DNA of 64,000 nt, taken from assembly GCF_044466355.1 (NCBI RefSeq), contig NZ_JBITMQ010000002.1, positions 186,001 through 250,000 of the forward strand. Direction: 5' to 3'. Source of the stretch: Actinophytocola sp044466355 (GTDB taxonomy: Bacteria > Actinomycetota > Actinomycetes > Mycobacteriales > Pseudonocardiaceae). Shown piece by piece: positions 17,085-24,862 of this stretch; the first letter of the stretch is position 1; every line of letters starts with the position of its first letter. Under the pieces are notes generated by a model. That model did no database searches. It had not been told where the DNA came from and saw only the letters and a list, made by a program, of their open reading frames with translations. A program made the position numbers and the translations under genes.

Positions 17085-17343
17085 CCCGCGAGTCACGCGC
17101 CAGAACACCGCGAGTCGCGCGCTCGGACATACCGAGTTGTGGGGTTGGGGGGGGGGGGGGGGGGGGCGGAAAAAACCAAGCGATATGTTTGGGGGGGGGG
17201 CGGGCCGGGNNNNNNNNNNCCCGGTGCCCCCGCCCACCACCTCGGGGTGGGGCGGGGGGCTCAGTCGGTTTTGTGTTTTGCGGCCAGGGCGACATTAGCC
17301 CAGAAACACACAACTCGTTATGTTCTGGCGCGCGACTCGCGGG
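17085..17343. repeat. inverted intergenic repeat around a scaffold gap
   Basis: Bases 17091-17140 carry two diverged tandem units of the type CGCGAGTCGCGCGC followed by GGACATAccGAGTTGTG. The same unit recurs inverted at 17308-17343 (CAACTCGTTATGTTCTGGCG, then CGCGACTCGC). Between them lie a 20-base G run (17147-17166), a second G run (17191-17200) and ten N (17210-17219). The stretch has no gene. The G runs and N are assembly artefacts or low-quality ends, so its true length is unknown. Confidence 0.65.
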
Positions 17344-18156
17344 TCAGTGGTCCAGTTGGCCTAGTTCCAGGGCCATTGCTTCTTGTTCGATCTGGTCTCT
17401 GGCTCGCTTCAGCGCGGTGACGATGTCGTTCTCCCGGGCCGGGGTGAGGCGGGCGAGGGGGACCGAGCAGCTGATGGCATCCGCCGACGGTTCGGCGTAG
17501 CGCAGTGGGACGGCGAAGCACTGCACGCCGGTGGTGTTCTCCTCGCGGTCGACCGCGTGGCCCTGGTCGCGGGCCTTCGCGAGGTCGGCGACGAGCGTGA
17601 CGCGGTCGGTGATCGTGTGCTCGGTGAGCGGCGCCAGCTCGGCCGGGAGGTGTTCGGGCAGGTCAGGGCCGTCCAGCTCGGCGAGCAGCGCCTTGCCCAG
17701 CGCGGTCGAGTACGCGGGCAGGCGCCTGCCGACGCGGCTGTGGGCCCGCAGGTACTGCCCGGACTCGCGGGTCACCAGGTACACCACGTCGACCCCGGAC
17801 AGCCTGCCGAGGTGGAAGGTCTCGTCGAGCTGCTCACCCAGCCGGTCGAGCGCCGCCTTCGCGATCCGCACGTACGGGTCGGTGTCGAGGTACGTCGTGC
17901 CGGCGAGCAGGGCGCGGATGCCGATGCCGTACAGCGTGCCGGACGCGTCGGTGCGCACCCAGCCGTACTTGGTGAGCGTGCGGAGGACCGCGTAGCAGCT
18001 GCTGCGCGGCATGCCGAGCGCCTCGGAAAGCTCACGAAGACGCGCGGGCTTGTTGCGGCGCGCGGCCAGCAGCTCCAGCAGCTCCAGCGTGCGCGCCGCC
18101 GACTTGACCTCCCGCACACCGCCGACCTGCTCGCCGGTCTCGCCCGGTGCAGCCAT
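17344..18156 (-). CDS. IclR-family transcriptional regulator
   Basis: 270 residues: an N-terminal winged helix-turn-helix (about 20-80; RELSEALGMPRSSCYAVLRT is the recognition region) and a C-terminal effector domain. Start ATG 18156 was preferred because GGGAGG precedes it by 4-5 bases; a GTG at 18195 would add 13 unconserved residues. IclR proteins usually regulate neighbouring carbon-catabolic genes. The enolase-family dehydratase across the gap is the obvious target and has an IclR-sized palindrome at its promoter. Confidence 0.88.
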   Translation of the reverse strand: MAAPGETGEQVGGVREVKSAARTLELLELLAARRNKPARLRELSEALGMPRSSCYAVLRTLTKYGWVRTDASGTLYGIGIRALLAGTTYLDTDPYVRIAKAALDRLGEQLDETFHLGRLSGVDVVYLVTRESGQYLRAHSRVGRRLPAYSTALGKALLAELDGPDLPEHLPAELAPLTEHTITDRVTLVADLAKARDQGHAVDREENTTGVQCFAVPLRYAEPSADAISCSVPLARLTPARENDIVTALKRARDQIEQEAMALELGQLDH

Positions 18157-18227
18157 CGATCCTCCCAGCGGAACCTTCGAGACGTGGAGGTCCACGCTAC
18201 TGGCTCACCACGCGGACCGTGCCCCGG

Positions 18228-18575
18228 TCACCGGACCCTGGCGACCGCGTCGATCTCGACCACGGCGCCGCGGGGCAGCTCGGCGACGCCGACCACCGTG
18301 CGCGCGGGCCTCGGCTCGTTCCACAGCTCGATGTACTGCTCGTTCGCGAAGTCGCGCAGCGCCATGTCGGTGACGAAGTAGGTCAGCTTCACGACGTCCG
18401 CGAGCCCCACACCGACGGTCGCCATGCGCTGCTCCAGCTGCGCCATCGCGGCGTCCATGGCAGCACGGCCCCCGGGCACCACGGAACCGTCCGCCGCGAG
18501 CGGCAGCGACCCCGACACGAACACGAGCCCGTTGGCGACCACCGCGTCGCTGTACGGGTGTTGTGGATCAGTCAT
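18228..18575 (-). CDS. RidA-family protein (YjgF/YER057c/UK114)
   Basis: 115 residues. RidA proteins hydrolyse reactive enamine/imine intermediates made by PLP enzymes. Family features are FVSGSLPL near the N-terminus, the helix MDAAMAQLEQRMATVG and the C-terminal RTVVGVAELPRGAVVEIDAVA with the active-site Arg. It lies upstream of, and in the same direction as, the IclR gene but 71 bases away from it. Catabolic operons often carry such a gene. Confidence 0.87.
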   Translation of the reverse strand: MTDPQHPYSDAVVANGLVFVSGSLPLAADGSVVPGGRAAMDAAMAQLEQRMATVGVGLADVVKLTYFVTDMALRDFANEQYIELWNEPRPARTVVGVAELPRGAVVEIDAVARVR

Positions 18576-18620
18576 GGCTGGACCCTCTCACGGAGCGTCG
18601 GCGTGCCGGGTCAGGTGCCC

Positions 18621-18626
18621 TAGGGT
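18621..18626 (+). promoter_or_regulatory. leaderless -10 hexamer for the Nudix gene
   Basis: TAGGGT ends 6 bases before ATG 18633, and no Shine-Dalgarno sequence is present. Confidence 0.5.
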
Positions 18627-18632
18627 GTCGGC

Positions 18633-19100
18633 ATGCCGAAGACCAGCGCCGCGTTCCTCGTGTACCGCCACGGCGCGGACGGGCTCGAGGTGCTGATCGC
18701 ACACATGGGCGGGCCGTTCTGGGCGCGCAAGGACGCGGGCGCGTGGTCGATCCCGAAGGGCGAGTACACCGACGGCGAGGAACCGCTCGCCGCCGCGCGT
18801 CGCGAGTTCGCCGAGGAGATGGGCTCGGCGCCGCCGGACGGGGAGGTCGTGCCCCTCGGCACGGTCAAGCAGTCGGGTGGGAAGTCGGTCACCACGTTCG
18901 CCGTCGAGGGTGACTTCGATCTCGCCGGGTTCCGGTCCAACACGTTCGAGCTGGAGTGGCCGCGCGGGTCCGGTCGGACGCAGGAGTTCCCCGAGGTCGA
19001 CCGGGCCGAGTGGCTGCCGGTCGAGGTCGCGCGGGAGAAGCTGGTCAAGGGGCAGGTGCCCGTGCTGGACGCGCTCGTGGAGCGTCTCGGCGGGGACTAG
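18633..19100 (+). CDS. Nudix hydrolase
   Basis: 155 residues with a complete Nudix box, GEYTDGEEPLAAARREFAEE followed by MG (about 46-67), which binds Mg2+ and cleaves nucleoside-diphosphate-X substrates. The start MPKTSAAFLVYR is typical of the NTP-pyrophosphohydrolase group of actinomycetes with WSIPKGEY. The transcript is probably leaderless. Its 3' end overlaps by 4 bases that of the convergent YCII-like gene. Substrate not predictable. Confidence 0.87.
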   Translation: MPKTSAAFLVYRHGADGLEVLIAHMGGPFWARKDAGAWSIPKGEYTDGEEPLAAARREFAEEMGSAPPDGEVVPLGTVKQSGGKSVTTFAVEGDFDLAGFRSNTFELEWPRGSGRTQEFPEVDRAEWLPVEVAREKLVKGQVPVLDALVERLGGD

Positions 19101-19426
19101 GACCGCAGCCAGTGCGGGTCCTGTGTCTGGGGGACCCACGTCTGTTCGGCGTGCTGGCAGCCGGTGATCGCGTACCGGCGCACCCCGGCGACCACCAGCG
19201 GGTCGAGGTCCAGCCCCCGTTCCAGTTCCGCGCGCGAGGTCGTCGCGAAGATCGTGAGGTTGTCCGTGGGCACCTGGCCGGGCAGCAACCACCCGCGTTC
19301 GCGCTGGTCAAGGCACCACAGCAGGTGCTGGGCGAGCAACGCGCGGTTGGCAGGGGCATCCCACTGGAAGTCACCGCGGTTGTGGCCCAACGCGACGTAC
19401 AACCGCTCCGGATCTTCGGGACTCAC
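19097..19426 (-). CDS. YCII-like small protein
   Basis: 109 residues. The pattern of an N-terminal beta strand (RLYVALG), a central helix with LLAQHLLWCLDQRERG, then NLTIFATTSRAELERGLDLD with DPLVVAGVRRYAI, matches dimeric alpha/beta-barrel proteins of the YCII/muconolactone-isomerase type. The GTG at 19426 is 7 bases after minus-strand CACTAT (19434-19439), so it is probably leaderless. Function unknown. Confidence 0.65.
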   Translation of the reverse strand: MSPEDPERLYVALGHNRGDFQWDAPANRALLAQHLLWCLDQRERGWLLPGQVPTDNLTIFATTSRAELERGLDLDPLVVAGVRRYAITGCQHAEQTWVPQTQDPHWLRS

Positions 19427-19433
19427 ACCCTAG

Positions 19434-19439
19434 ATAGTG
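19434..19439 (-). promoter_or_regulatory. leaderless -10 hexamer for the YCII-like gene
   Basis: Minus-strand CACTAT ends 7 bases before GTG 19426. Confidence 0.35.
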
Positions 19440-19510
19440 CACCACCCGGCGGCGGGCGTGCCGGGACGTCCGGGAATACTCCAGTGCCGCGCGAGTTGCT
19501 GGGGGGCGAG

Positions 19511-20567
19511 ATGGCCGGGCGCAACGTGCCGTTCTTCGCGGCGCTGACCGTCGACGCACTGGGCACGGGCACGTTCGTGCCGCTGTCCCTGCTGTACGTC
19601 GCCCGGGTCCCGAGGATCGACCTGGCCACGGTCGGCGTGCTGCTCAGCGTCGCCGCCGCGGCGAGCCTTCCGATGCCGGTCGTCACCGGTCACCTCGTCG
19701 ACCGGTTCGGCCCGAAACCCGTGGTCGTCGCCGCGCACCTGCTGCAGGCGGCCGGGTTCGCCGCCTACCTCGCGGTGACCGGACCGGTGACGTCGCTGGT
19801 GGCGGCGACGGCCACCGCGGCGGGCCAGCGCGTGTTCTGGTCGTCGGTGTTCTCGCTGGTGGCGGAACTGGCGGAACGAGACGGCGACGGGAAGGCCCCC
19901 GAACGCTGGTTCGCCCTGGTCGGCATGGCGCAGACGGCCGGGCTCGGCGTCGGCGGGCTGGCGTCGGGGCTGCTGCTCGGCATCGGGACGCCGACGGTGT
20001 TCCGGCTCGCGGTCGCGGCGAACGCGGTCACGTTCCTGCTCGCCGCACTGCTGGTGCTGCTGGTGCGGGTCACCCACGACCGCCCGGCCGCCCGTGCCGA
20101 CGGCGGGTACCGGGTGCTGCTGGCCGACCGGCCCTACCTGGGGCTGATCGCGACCAACACGGTGTTCGCGCTGTGCGGCATGTTCCTCGGGCTGGCGCTG
20201 CCGGTGTACGTGGCCGAGGGGTTGCCGGCGCCGGACTGGGTCGTGGGGCCGCTGTTGGCGGGCAACACGATCCTGCTCGCCGTGGGTCAGACGACGGCGG
20301 TGCGGATGGTGCGGGCCCTGACCCGTACGCGTGTGATGGCACTGTCCGGTGTGCTGTGGGCGGTGTGGGGCGTGGCGTGCGCGCTGGCGCTGGTCGTCCC
20401 GGCGGCCGTACTGGTGCCGTACCTGGCGGTGACCACACTGTGCTTCACCGCGGCCGCTGCCGTTCGTCGCGTTGTCGGTGCTGGCCCTGGTGGGTGCGGG
20501 AGCGATGCTGCTGCTGGCACGACGTCATTTCGCCGAGCGCGGTGACCGCATCGTGACGTCGGGCTGA
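19511..20567 (+). pseudogene. MFS transporter, damaged near its 3' end
   Basis: From ATG 19511 (GGGGGGCGAG upstream) the frame encodes ten MFS-like membrane helices up to LAVTTLCFTAA near 20455. It then loses hydrophobicity and stops at 20545. The neighbouring frame carries LPFVALSVLALVGAGAMLLL (20460-20520), clearly a terminal membrane helix, and stops at TGA 20565-20567. Helix 11 has no counterpart. A deletion of perhaps 50-60 codons combined with a frameshift fits best. The in-frame product would be 344 residues with a non-membrane tail. No substrate can be inferred. Confidence 0.65.
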
Positions 20568-20616
20568 GTAGTCGTACGGATCCGGCGGCCGGGGTGCGGA
20601 CGATGTACTGAGGCGC

Positions 20617-22518
20617 ATGGCTGACCACATATCGGCATCCCTGCCCCGATTAGCCGACGCACTGCTCGACGTCGGCGCCCGCCTGCGCGAGATCGGCGCG
20701 GAACTACACGCCTTGCAGGTCGAACCGGCGGTACAGGACAACGTCGCCGACGCGCCCGCCGCCAGGCCCGCACCCGTCACCCCGGCCGCCTCGCACCCCC
20801 AACCAGGACCGAGTCCGACGCCGACGGCCCCGCACCCCCAGCCGGCGCCGAGCCCGCTCAGCACGCCCGCCGTGCCGCGGCCCCAACCCGCACCGAGTCC
20901 GCACGGCTCGCCCGCCGTCCAGCCGACCCCCTGGTATCCGCCGCACCAGCCGCCGCCACCCCCCGGCCCCACGGTCTGGGAGCGCCTCAGCCGCGACGGT
21001 GCCGGCAGCCGCATCCTCGCCTGGGCCGGTGGCGTGGTCACCCTCGCCGGGGTCGTGCTGCTCCTCATCCTCGCCATCCAGCGCGGCTATCTCGGCCCGC
21101 TGCCGCGGGTGCTGCTCGGCGCCGGTCTCGGGTTCGTGCTCGCCGGGATCGGCACCCGCCTGCACCGCACACCCGCCGCCCGCACCGGGGCCTACGCCCT
21201 CGCCGCGACCGGTGTCGCCGTCCTCTACCTCGACGTCGTGGCCGCGACCTCGCTCTACCGGTTCCTCCCCGCGTGGGGTGGGCTCGTCGCCGGGCTCGCG
21301 GTGACCGCCGGTGGCGTCGCGCTGGCCGGGCGGTGGGGGTCGCAGCTGTTCGCGGTGTTCGTCGTCGTGTGTTGTGCGGTGTCGGCGCCCGTGATCACCG
21401 GCGGGTTCGACACCTTGCTGTTGTGCTTCCTGCTCGTGCTCCTGGCGGGCACCACGCCCGTCCAGCTCGCCAAGCGGTGGGGGCAGCTGCTGCTCGCCGC
21501 CGGTGTGCCGCCCGTCGTGGCGGCGGTGGTCAACGTGGGGCTCGCCGGACAGATCGGGGCGGACGCGACCATCACGGCGGTCCTCGCCGGGGTGACCAGC
21601 GCGGTCGTCATCCTGCTCGCGACCGCCACCACGCTGCGCAGGCCGGACGAGGAGTTCGCGCTCATCGTCCTCTACCTCGCGCCCGTGCCCGGGATGCTCG
21701 CCGCGTTGCTGCTCCCCCGCCCCGGCGCGACGATCCTGCCCGCGGCCGTCGGCGCGCTCCTCATCGGCGTCTGGGCGCTGGGCCACCGCACGGCGATGCG
21801 ACCGGTCTTCGCCCTGTCCGCCGGTGGCATCGGGTCGCTCGCGATCGTGCAGGCCACCGCCACCGCGTTCGACGGGGACGCGCGCGCCATCGCATTCCTC
21901 GCCGAGGCGCTGCTCGTCGCGGTGCTCGCCGTGCGCGTCCGGCTCGCCGCCGCGCTCGCGCCGGCGGCGCTGTTCGGCCTCATCGGGTTCGTCATCGCGC
22001 TCGCGTACCCGGTCCGGCCGACGCTCGTCACCCGGCCGCCCGCGTGGGTGCTCGACACCAGCACCGCCGTGTCCCTGGGGTTGACCGGCGTCGTGCTCGC
22101 CGCGGCCGTGATCGTCCTGTGCTGGGCCGGGTTCCGGCTCGAGGTGCTCTCCGCCGAGGAACACACGCCGCACGGCTGGGTGCCCGCCGGGCTGGTCGCC
22201 CTCTACGGTTCCACCGCGGCGCTCGTCGCCGTCGGGCTGCTGATCTCCCCCGACCGCGACGGGTTCCTGCTCGGGCACGTGCTCGTCACCGTGTCGTGGA
22301 CCGTCGGCGCCCTCGTGCTCCTGCTGCGTGGCATCGACTCCGGCGTCATGCGGGTCGCCGGGTTGTCGCTGGTGATCGCCGCGCTCGCCAAGCTCGTCCT
22401 GTTCGACCTGTCCTCGTTGGACGGCATGGCGCGGGTGGCGGCGTTCCTCGTCGCCGGGCTGGTGCTGCTCGCGGCCGGTGCGCGGTACGCCAAGCTCGTG
22501 GCGGCCCGCTCGCGCTAG
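20617..22518 (+). CDS. DUF2339 polytopic membrane protein
   Basis: 633 residues. An N-terminal helix (LADALLDVGARLREIGAELH) is followed by a Pro/Ala/Ser-rich linker (about 40-125) and then some 16-18 membrane helices with the DUF2339 pattern (RILAWAGGVVTLAGVVLLL near residue 132; LAKLVLFDLSSLDGMARVAAF near the end). The function of the family is unknown. Its TAG stop lies inside the left end of the adjacent MITE-like repeat, so the insertion may have replaced the original last codon(s). Confidence 0.8.
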   Translation: MADHISASLPRLADALLDVGARLREIGAELHALQVEPAVQDNVADAPAARPAPVTPAASHPQPGPSPTPTAPHPQPAPSPLSTPAVPRPQPAPSPHGSPAVQPTPWYPPHQPPPPPGPTVWERLSRDGAGSRILAWAGGVVTLAGVVLLLILAIQRGYLGPLPRVLLGAGLGFVLAGIGTRLHRTPAARTGAYALAATGVAVLYLDVVAATSLYRFLPAWGGLVAGLAVTAGGVALAGRWGSQLFAVFVVVCCAVSAPVITGGFDTLLLCFLLVLLAGTTPVQLAKRWGQLLLAAGVPPVVAAVVNVGLAGQIGADATITAVLAGVTSAVVILLATATTLRRPDEEFALIVLYLAPVPGMLAALLLPRPGATILPAAVGALLIGVWALGHRTAMRPVFALSAGGIGSLAIVQATATAFDGDARAIAFLAEALLVAVLAVRVRLAAALAPAALFGLIGFVIALAYPVRPTLVTRPPAWVLDTSTAVSLGLTGVVLAAAVIVLCWAGFRLEVLSAEEHTPHGWVPAGLVALYGSTAALVAVGLLISPDRDGFLLGHVLVTVSWTVGALVLLLRGIDSGVMRVAGLSLVIAALAKLVLFDLSSLDGMARVAAFLVAGLVLLAAGARYAKLVAARSR

Positions 22519-22681
22519 TGTCCCGAGTCGGAAGTTGGTGCGCTTATCGGCGGATCCAGGTTTCCGCTGGCAAGGCGCCGATCCTCCCTCGTACCGGGTT
22601 GTACTTGGGTGGATCGGCAACGCCGCCAGCGGGAAGCTGGGCCGCCGAGAAGCGTGCCGAACTTTCGACTCGGGACACTAG
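22515..22681. repeat. 167-bp palindromic MITE-like element
   Basis: Both ends read CTAGTGTCCCGAGTCG in inverted orientation (22515-22530 and 22666-22681), followed by imperfectly matched AAGTTsGG...CGC. The interior also pairs (around 22555-22585 with 22605-22650), so the whole element can fold into one hairpin. It has no ORF. The CTAG or TA at each end may include a target duplication. Structure and size fit a non-autonomous transposable element; the parent transposase is not in the window. Confidence 0.72.
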
Positions 22682-22709
22682 TGTCGCGTGGACGGGGCGC
22701 TGGGCCGAC

Positions 22710-22715
22710 TACACT
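22710..22715 (+). promoter_or_regulatory. leaderless -10 hexamer for the TVP38-like gene
   Basis: TACACT ends 6 bases before GTG 22722. GTGGAC at 22689-22694 could be a weak -35. Confidence 0.5.
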
Positions 22716-22721
22716 GGCCGG

Positions 22722-23360
22722 GTGCCGCGAGTGGGGATCTTGGTGGCCGTCGGGCTGCTCGCGGCGTTGGTGGTCGCGGCCGTCGTGCTGCCCGTGCCCG
22801 ACCCGGCACAGCTGCGGTCGTGGGTCTCGGGCGCGGGATGGGCCGCCCCCGTACTGCTGTTCGTCGCGTACGTGGTCGCCACGATGGTGCCCATTCCGCG
22901 GACGGTGTTCTCGCTGGCGTCCGGGCTGTTGCTCGGTCCGGTGGTCGGCGTGGCGGTGGCGTTGACGGCCACCGCGGTCAGCGCGCTGGGGAGCTTCGCG
23001 CTCGCGCGGTCGGTGGGCAGGCGGCTGGTCGCGCGGTACCTGGAACGGGACCGGGTGCGGGCCGTGGACGCACGACTGACCGGCGGCGGCTGGCTGGCGG
23101 TGGCGTCGCTGCGGATCATCCCGGCGATCCCGTTCCTGCCGACGAACTACGCGTGCGGGTTGTCGTCCGTGCGGGCGCGGCCGTACCTGGCGGGCACCAT
23201 GGTCGGGAGCCTGCCCGGCACGGCCGCGGCCGTCGCGCTGGGCGACACGCTGACCGGGACCACTCCCCCGGCCCTGCTCGCCGTGTACGCGGTGCTGGCG
23301 GTGGCCGGTGCGGCGGGGTTGTGGTTCGCGATCCGCCGCCGCCCGGCCCTCCTTTCCTGA
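22722..23360 (+). CDS. TVP38/TMEM64 (DedA-like) membrane protein
   Basis: 212 residues, about six membrane helices. The SNARE-associated/VTT domain is recognisable by ATMVPIPRTVFSLASGLLLGP, GSFALARSVGRR and SLRIIPAIPFLPTNYACGLS. Members are thought to handle lipids or maintain envelope integrity, but the role of this one is not known. It is probably leaderless. It lies directly after the MITE-like element, which may carry or border its promoter. Confidence 0.82.
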   Translation: MPRVGILVAVGLLAALVVAAVVLPVPDPAQLRSWVSGAGWAAPVLLFVAYVVATMVPIPRTVFSLASGLLLGPVVGVAVALTATAVSALGSFALARSVGRRLVARYLERDRVRAVDARLTGGGWLAVASLRIIPAIPFLPTNYACGLSSVRARPYLAGTMVGSLPGTAAAVALGDTLTGTTPPALLAVYAVLAVAGAAGLWFAIRRRPALLS

Positions 23361-23364
23361 ACCG

Positions 23365-24822
23365 TCAGTCGTTGCCCGCTTCCATGGCCGCGTGGTCGAG
23401 GAGCTCGTCGTCCTCCGCGACCTTCCCGCGGGACGCGATGACCTCCGCGCCGCCTTCCGGCATCGCGCCGATCAGGCCCGTCGACGCGGCCTGGGCGGCG
23501 CCGATCAGCGTCGGGTGTCCGCTGCCGACCATGCCAAGGCCCGCGTACTGCTCCAGCTTGGCGCGCGAGTCGGCGATGTCCAGGTTCCGCATGGTGAGCT
23601 GGCCGATGCGGTCCACCGGACCGAAGGCCGAGTCCTCGGTGCGTTCCATGGACAGCTTGTCCGGGTGGTAGCTGAACGCGGGGCCCGTGGTGTCCATGAT
23701 CGAGTAGTCCTCGCCGCGGCGCAGGCGCAGGGTGACCTCGCCGGTGACGGCGGTGCCCACCCAGCGCTGGAGCGCCTCACGCAGCATCAGGGCCTGCGGG
23801 TCCAGCCAGCGGCCCTCGTACATGAGCCTGCCCAGCCGCCTGCCCTCGTGGTGGTAGCTCGACAGGGTGTCCTCGTTGTGGATCGCGTTCACCAGGCGCT
23901 CGTACGCCGCGTGCAGCAGCGCCATGCCCGGCGCTTCGTAGATGCCGCGGCTCTTCGCCTCGATCACACGGTTCTCGATCTGGTCGGACATGCCCATGCC
24001 GTGGCGGCCGCCGATGGCGTTGGCGGTCATCACCAGGTCGACGGCCGAGTCGAACTCCTGGCCGTTGATCGTGACCGGCCTGCCCTGTTCGAAGCCGATG
24101 GTGACGTCCTCGGGCAGGATCTCGACCTCGGCGTCCCAGAAGCGGACGCCCATGATCGGGTCGACGATCTCGATGCCGGTGTCGAGGTGTTCCAGCGACT
24201 TCGCCTCGTGGGTGGCGCCCCAGATGTTGGCGTCGGTGGAGTAGGCCTTCTCGGTGCTGTCGCGGTAGGGCAGGCCGCGGCTCTCCAGCCACTCGGACAT
24301 CTCCTTGCGGCCGCCCAGCTCACCGACGAACTCCGCGTCGAGCCACGGCTTGTAGATCCGCAGCGACGGGTTCGCGAGCAGCCCGTAGCGGTAGAACCGC
24401 TCGATGTCGTTGCCCTTGAACGTGGACCCGTCACCCCAGATCTGGACGTCGTCCTCGAGCATCCTGCGTACCAGCAGGGTGCCCGTGACCGCGCGGCCCA
24501 GCGGTGTGGTGTTGAAGTAGACGCGGCCACCGGAGCGGATGTGGAACGCACCGCACGCGAGCGCGGCGAGACCTTCCTCGACCAGCGCGGCCCGGCAGTC
24601 GACGAGCCGCCCCAGCTCGGCGCCGTACGCCGCGGCGCGCCCGGGGATGGAGTCGATGTCGGGCTCGTCGTACTGGCCGATGTTCGCGGTGTAGGTGCAC
24701 GGCACGGCACCCTTCTCGCGCATCCACGCGACCGCTACGGAGGTGTCGAGGCCGCCGGAGAAGGCGATGCCGACGCGTTCGCCGACAGGGAGCGAGGTGA
24801 GCACTTTGGACACGAGAGTCAT
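23365..24822 (-). CDS. argG: argininosuccinate synthase
   Basis: 485 residues. It condenses citrulline and aspartate with ATP in arginine synthesis. The ATP pyrophosphatase loop AFSGGLDTS (20-28) is intact, and the long form (GQYDEPDIDS, then RVYFNTTPLGRAVTG) matches the E. coli-type ArgG clade rather than the shorter Bacillus type. ATG 24822 abuts an ArgR-like operator. No other arg genes are adjacent, so it stands alone. It converges almost directly on the TVP38-like gene (4-base gap). Confidence 0.95.
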   Translation of the reverse strand: MTLVSKVLTSLPVGERVGIAFSGGLDTSVAVAWMREKGAVPCTYTANIGQYDEPDIDSIPGRAAAYGAELGRLVDCRAALVEEGLAALACGAFHIRSGGRVYFNTTPLGRAVTGTLLVRRMLEDDVQIWGDGSTFKGNDIERFYRYGLLANPSLRIYKPWLDAEFVGELGGRKEMSEWLESRGLPYRDSTEKAYSTDANIWGATHEAKSLEHLDTGIEIVDPIMGVRFWDAEVEILPEDVTIGFEQGRPVTINGQEFDSAVDLVMTANAIGGRHGMGMSDQIENRVIEAKSRGIYEAPGMALLHAAYERLVNAIHNEDTLSSYHHEGRRLGRLMYEGRWLDPQALMLREALQRWVGTAVTGEVTLRLRRGEDYSIMDTTGPAFSYHPDKLSMERTEDSAFGPVDRIGQLTMRNLDIADSRAKLEQYAGLGMVGSGHPTLIGAAQAASTGLIGAMPEGGAEVIASRGKVAEDDELLDHAAMEAGND

Positions 24823-24846
24823 TATGCATGGTGATGCATGACCATG
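24822..24846. promoter_or_regulatory. ArgR-type operator (ARG box) at argG
   Basis: ATGCAT at 24824-24829 and 24834-24839, separated by GGTG, form a symmetric 16-bp site with a further CATGC half at 24843-24847. Spacing and TGCAT halves fit the ARG box pattern. It touches the argG start codon, so ArgR binding would block initiation of transcription. Confidence 0.6.
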
Positions 24847-24862
24847 CGAGTCCGGGTGGGGG

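Noticed and set aside
17049..17420. Short ORFs reading through the N run
   Set aside because: They cross ten undetermined bases and poly-G tracts and contain unknown residues; no evidence of a gene.
20704..22620. 638-codon minus-strand frame over the DUF2339 gene
   Set aside because: Low-complexity charged translation; the plus strand shows clear membrane helices and a conserved family.
23365..24822. argG as a member of the ureidoalanine/NRPS cluster
   Set aside because: It is about 15 kb away, on the opposite strand, behind unrelated genes and under an ArgR-type operator; primary arginine synthesis explains it.
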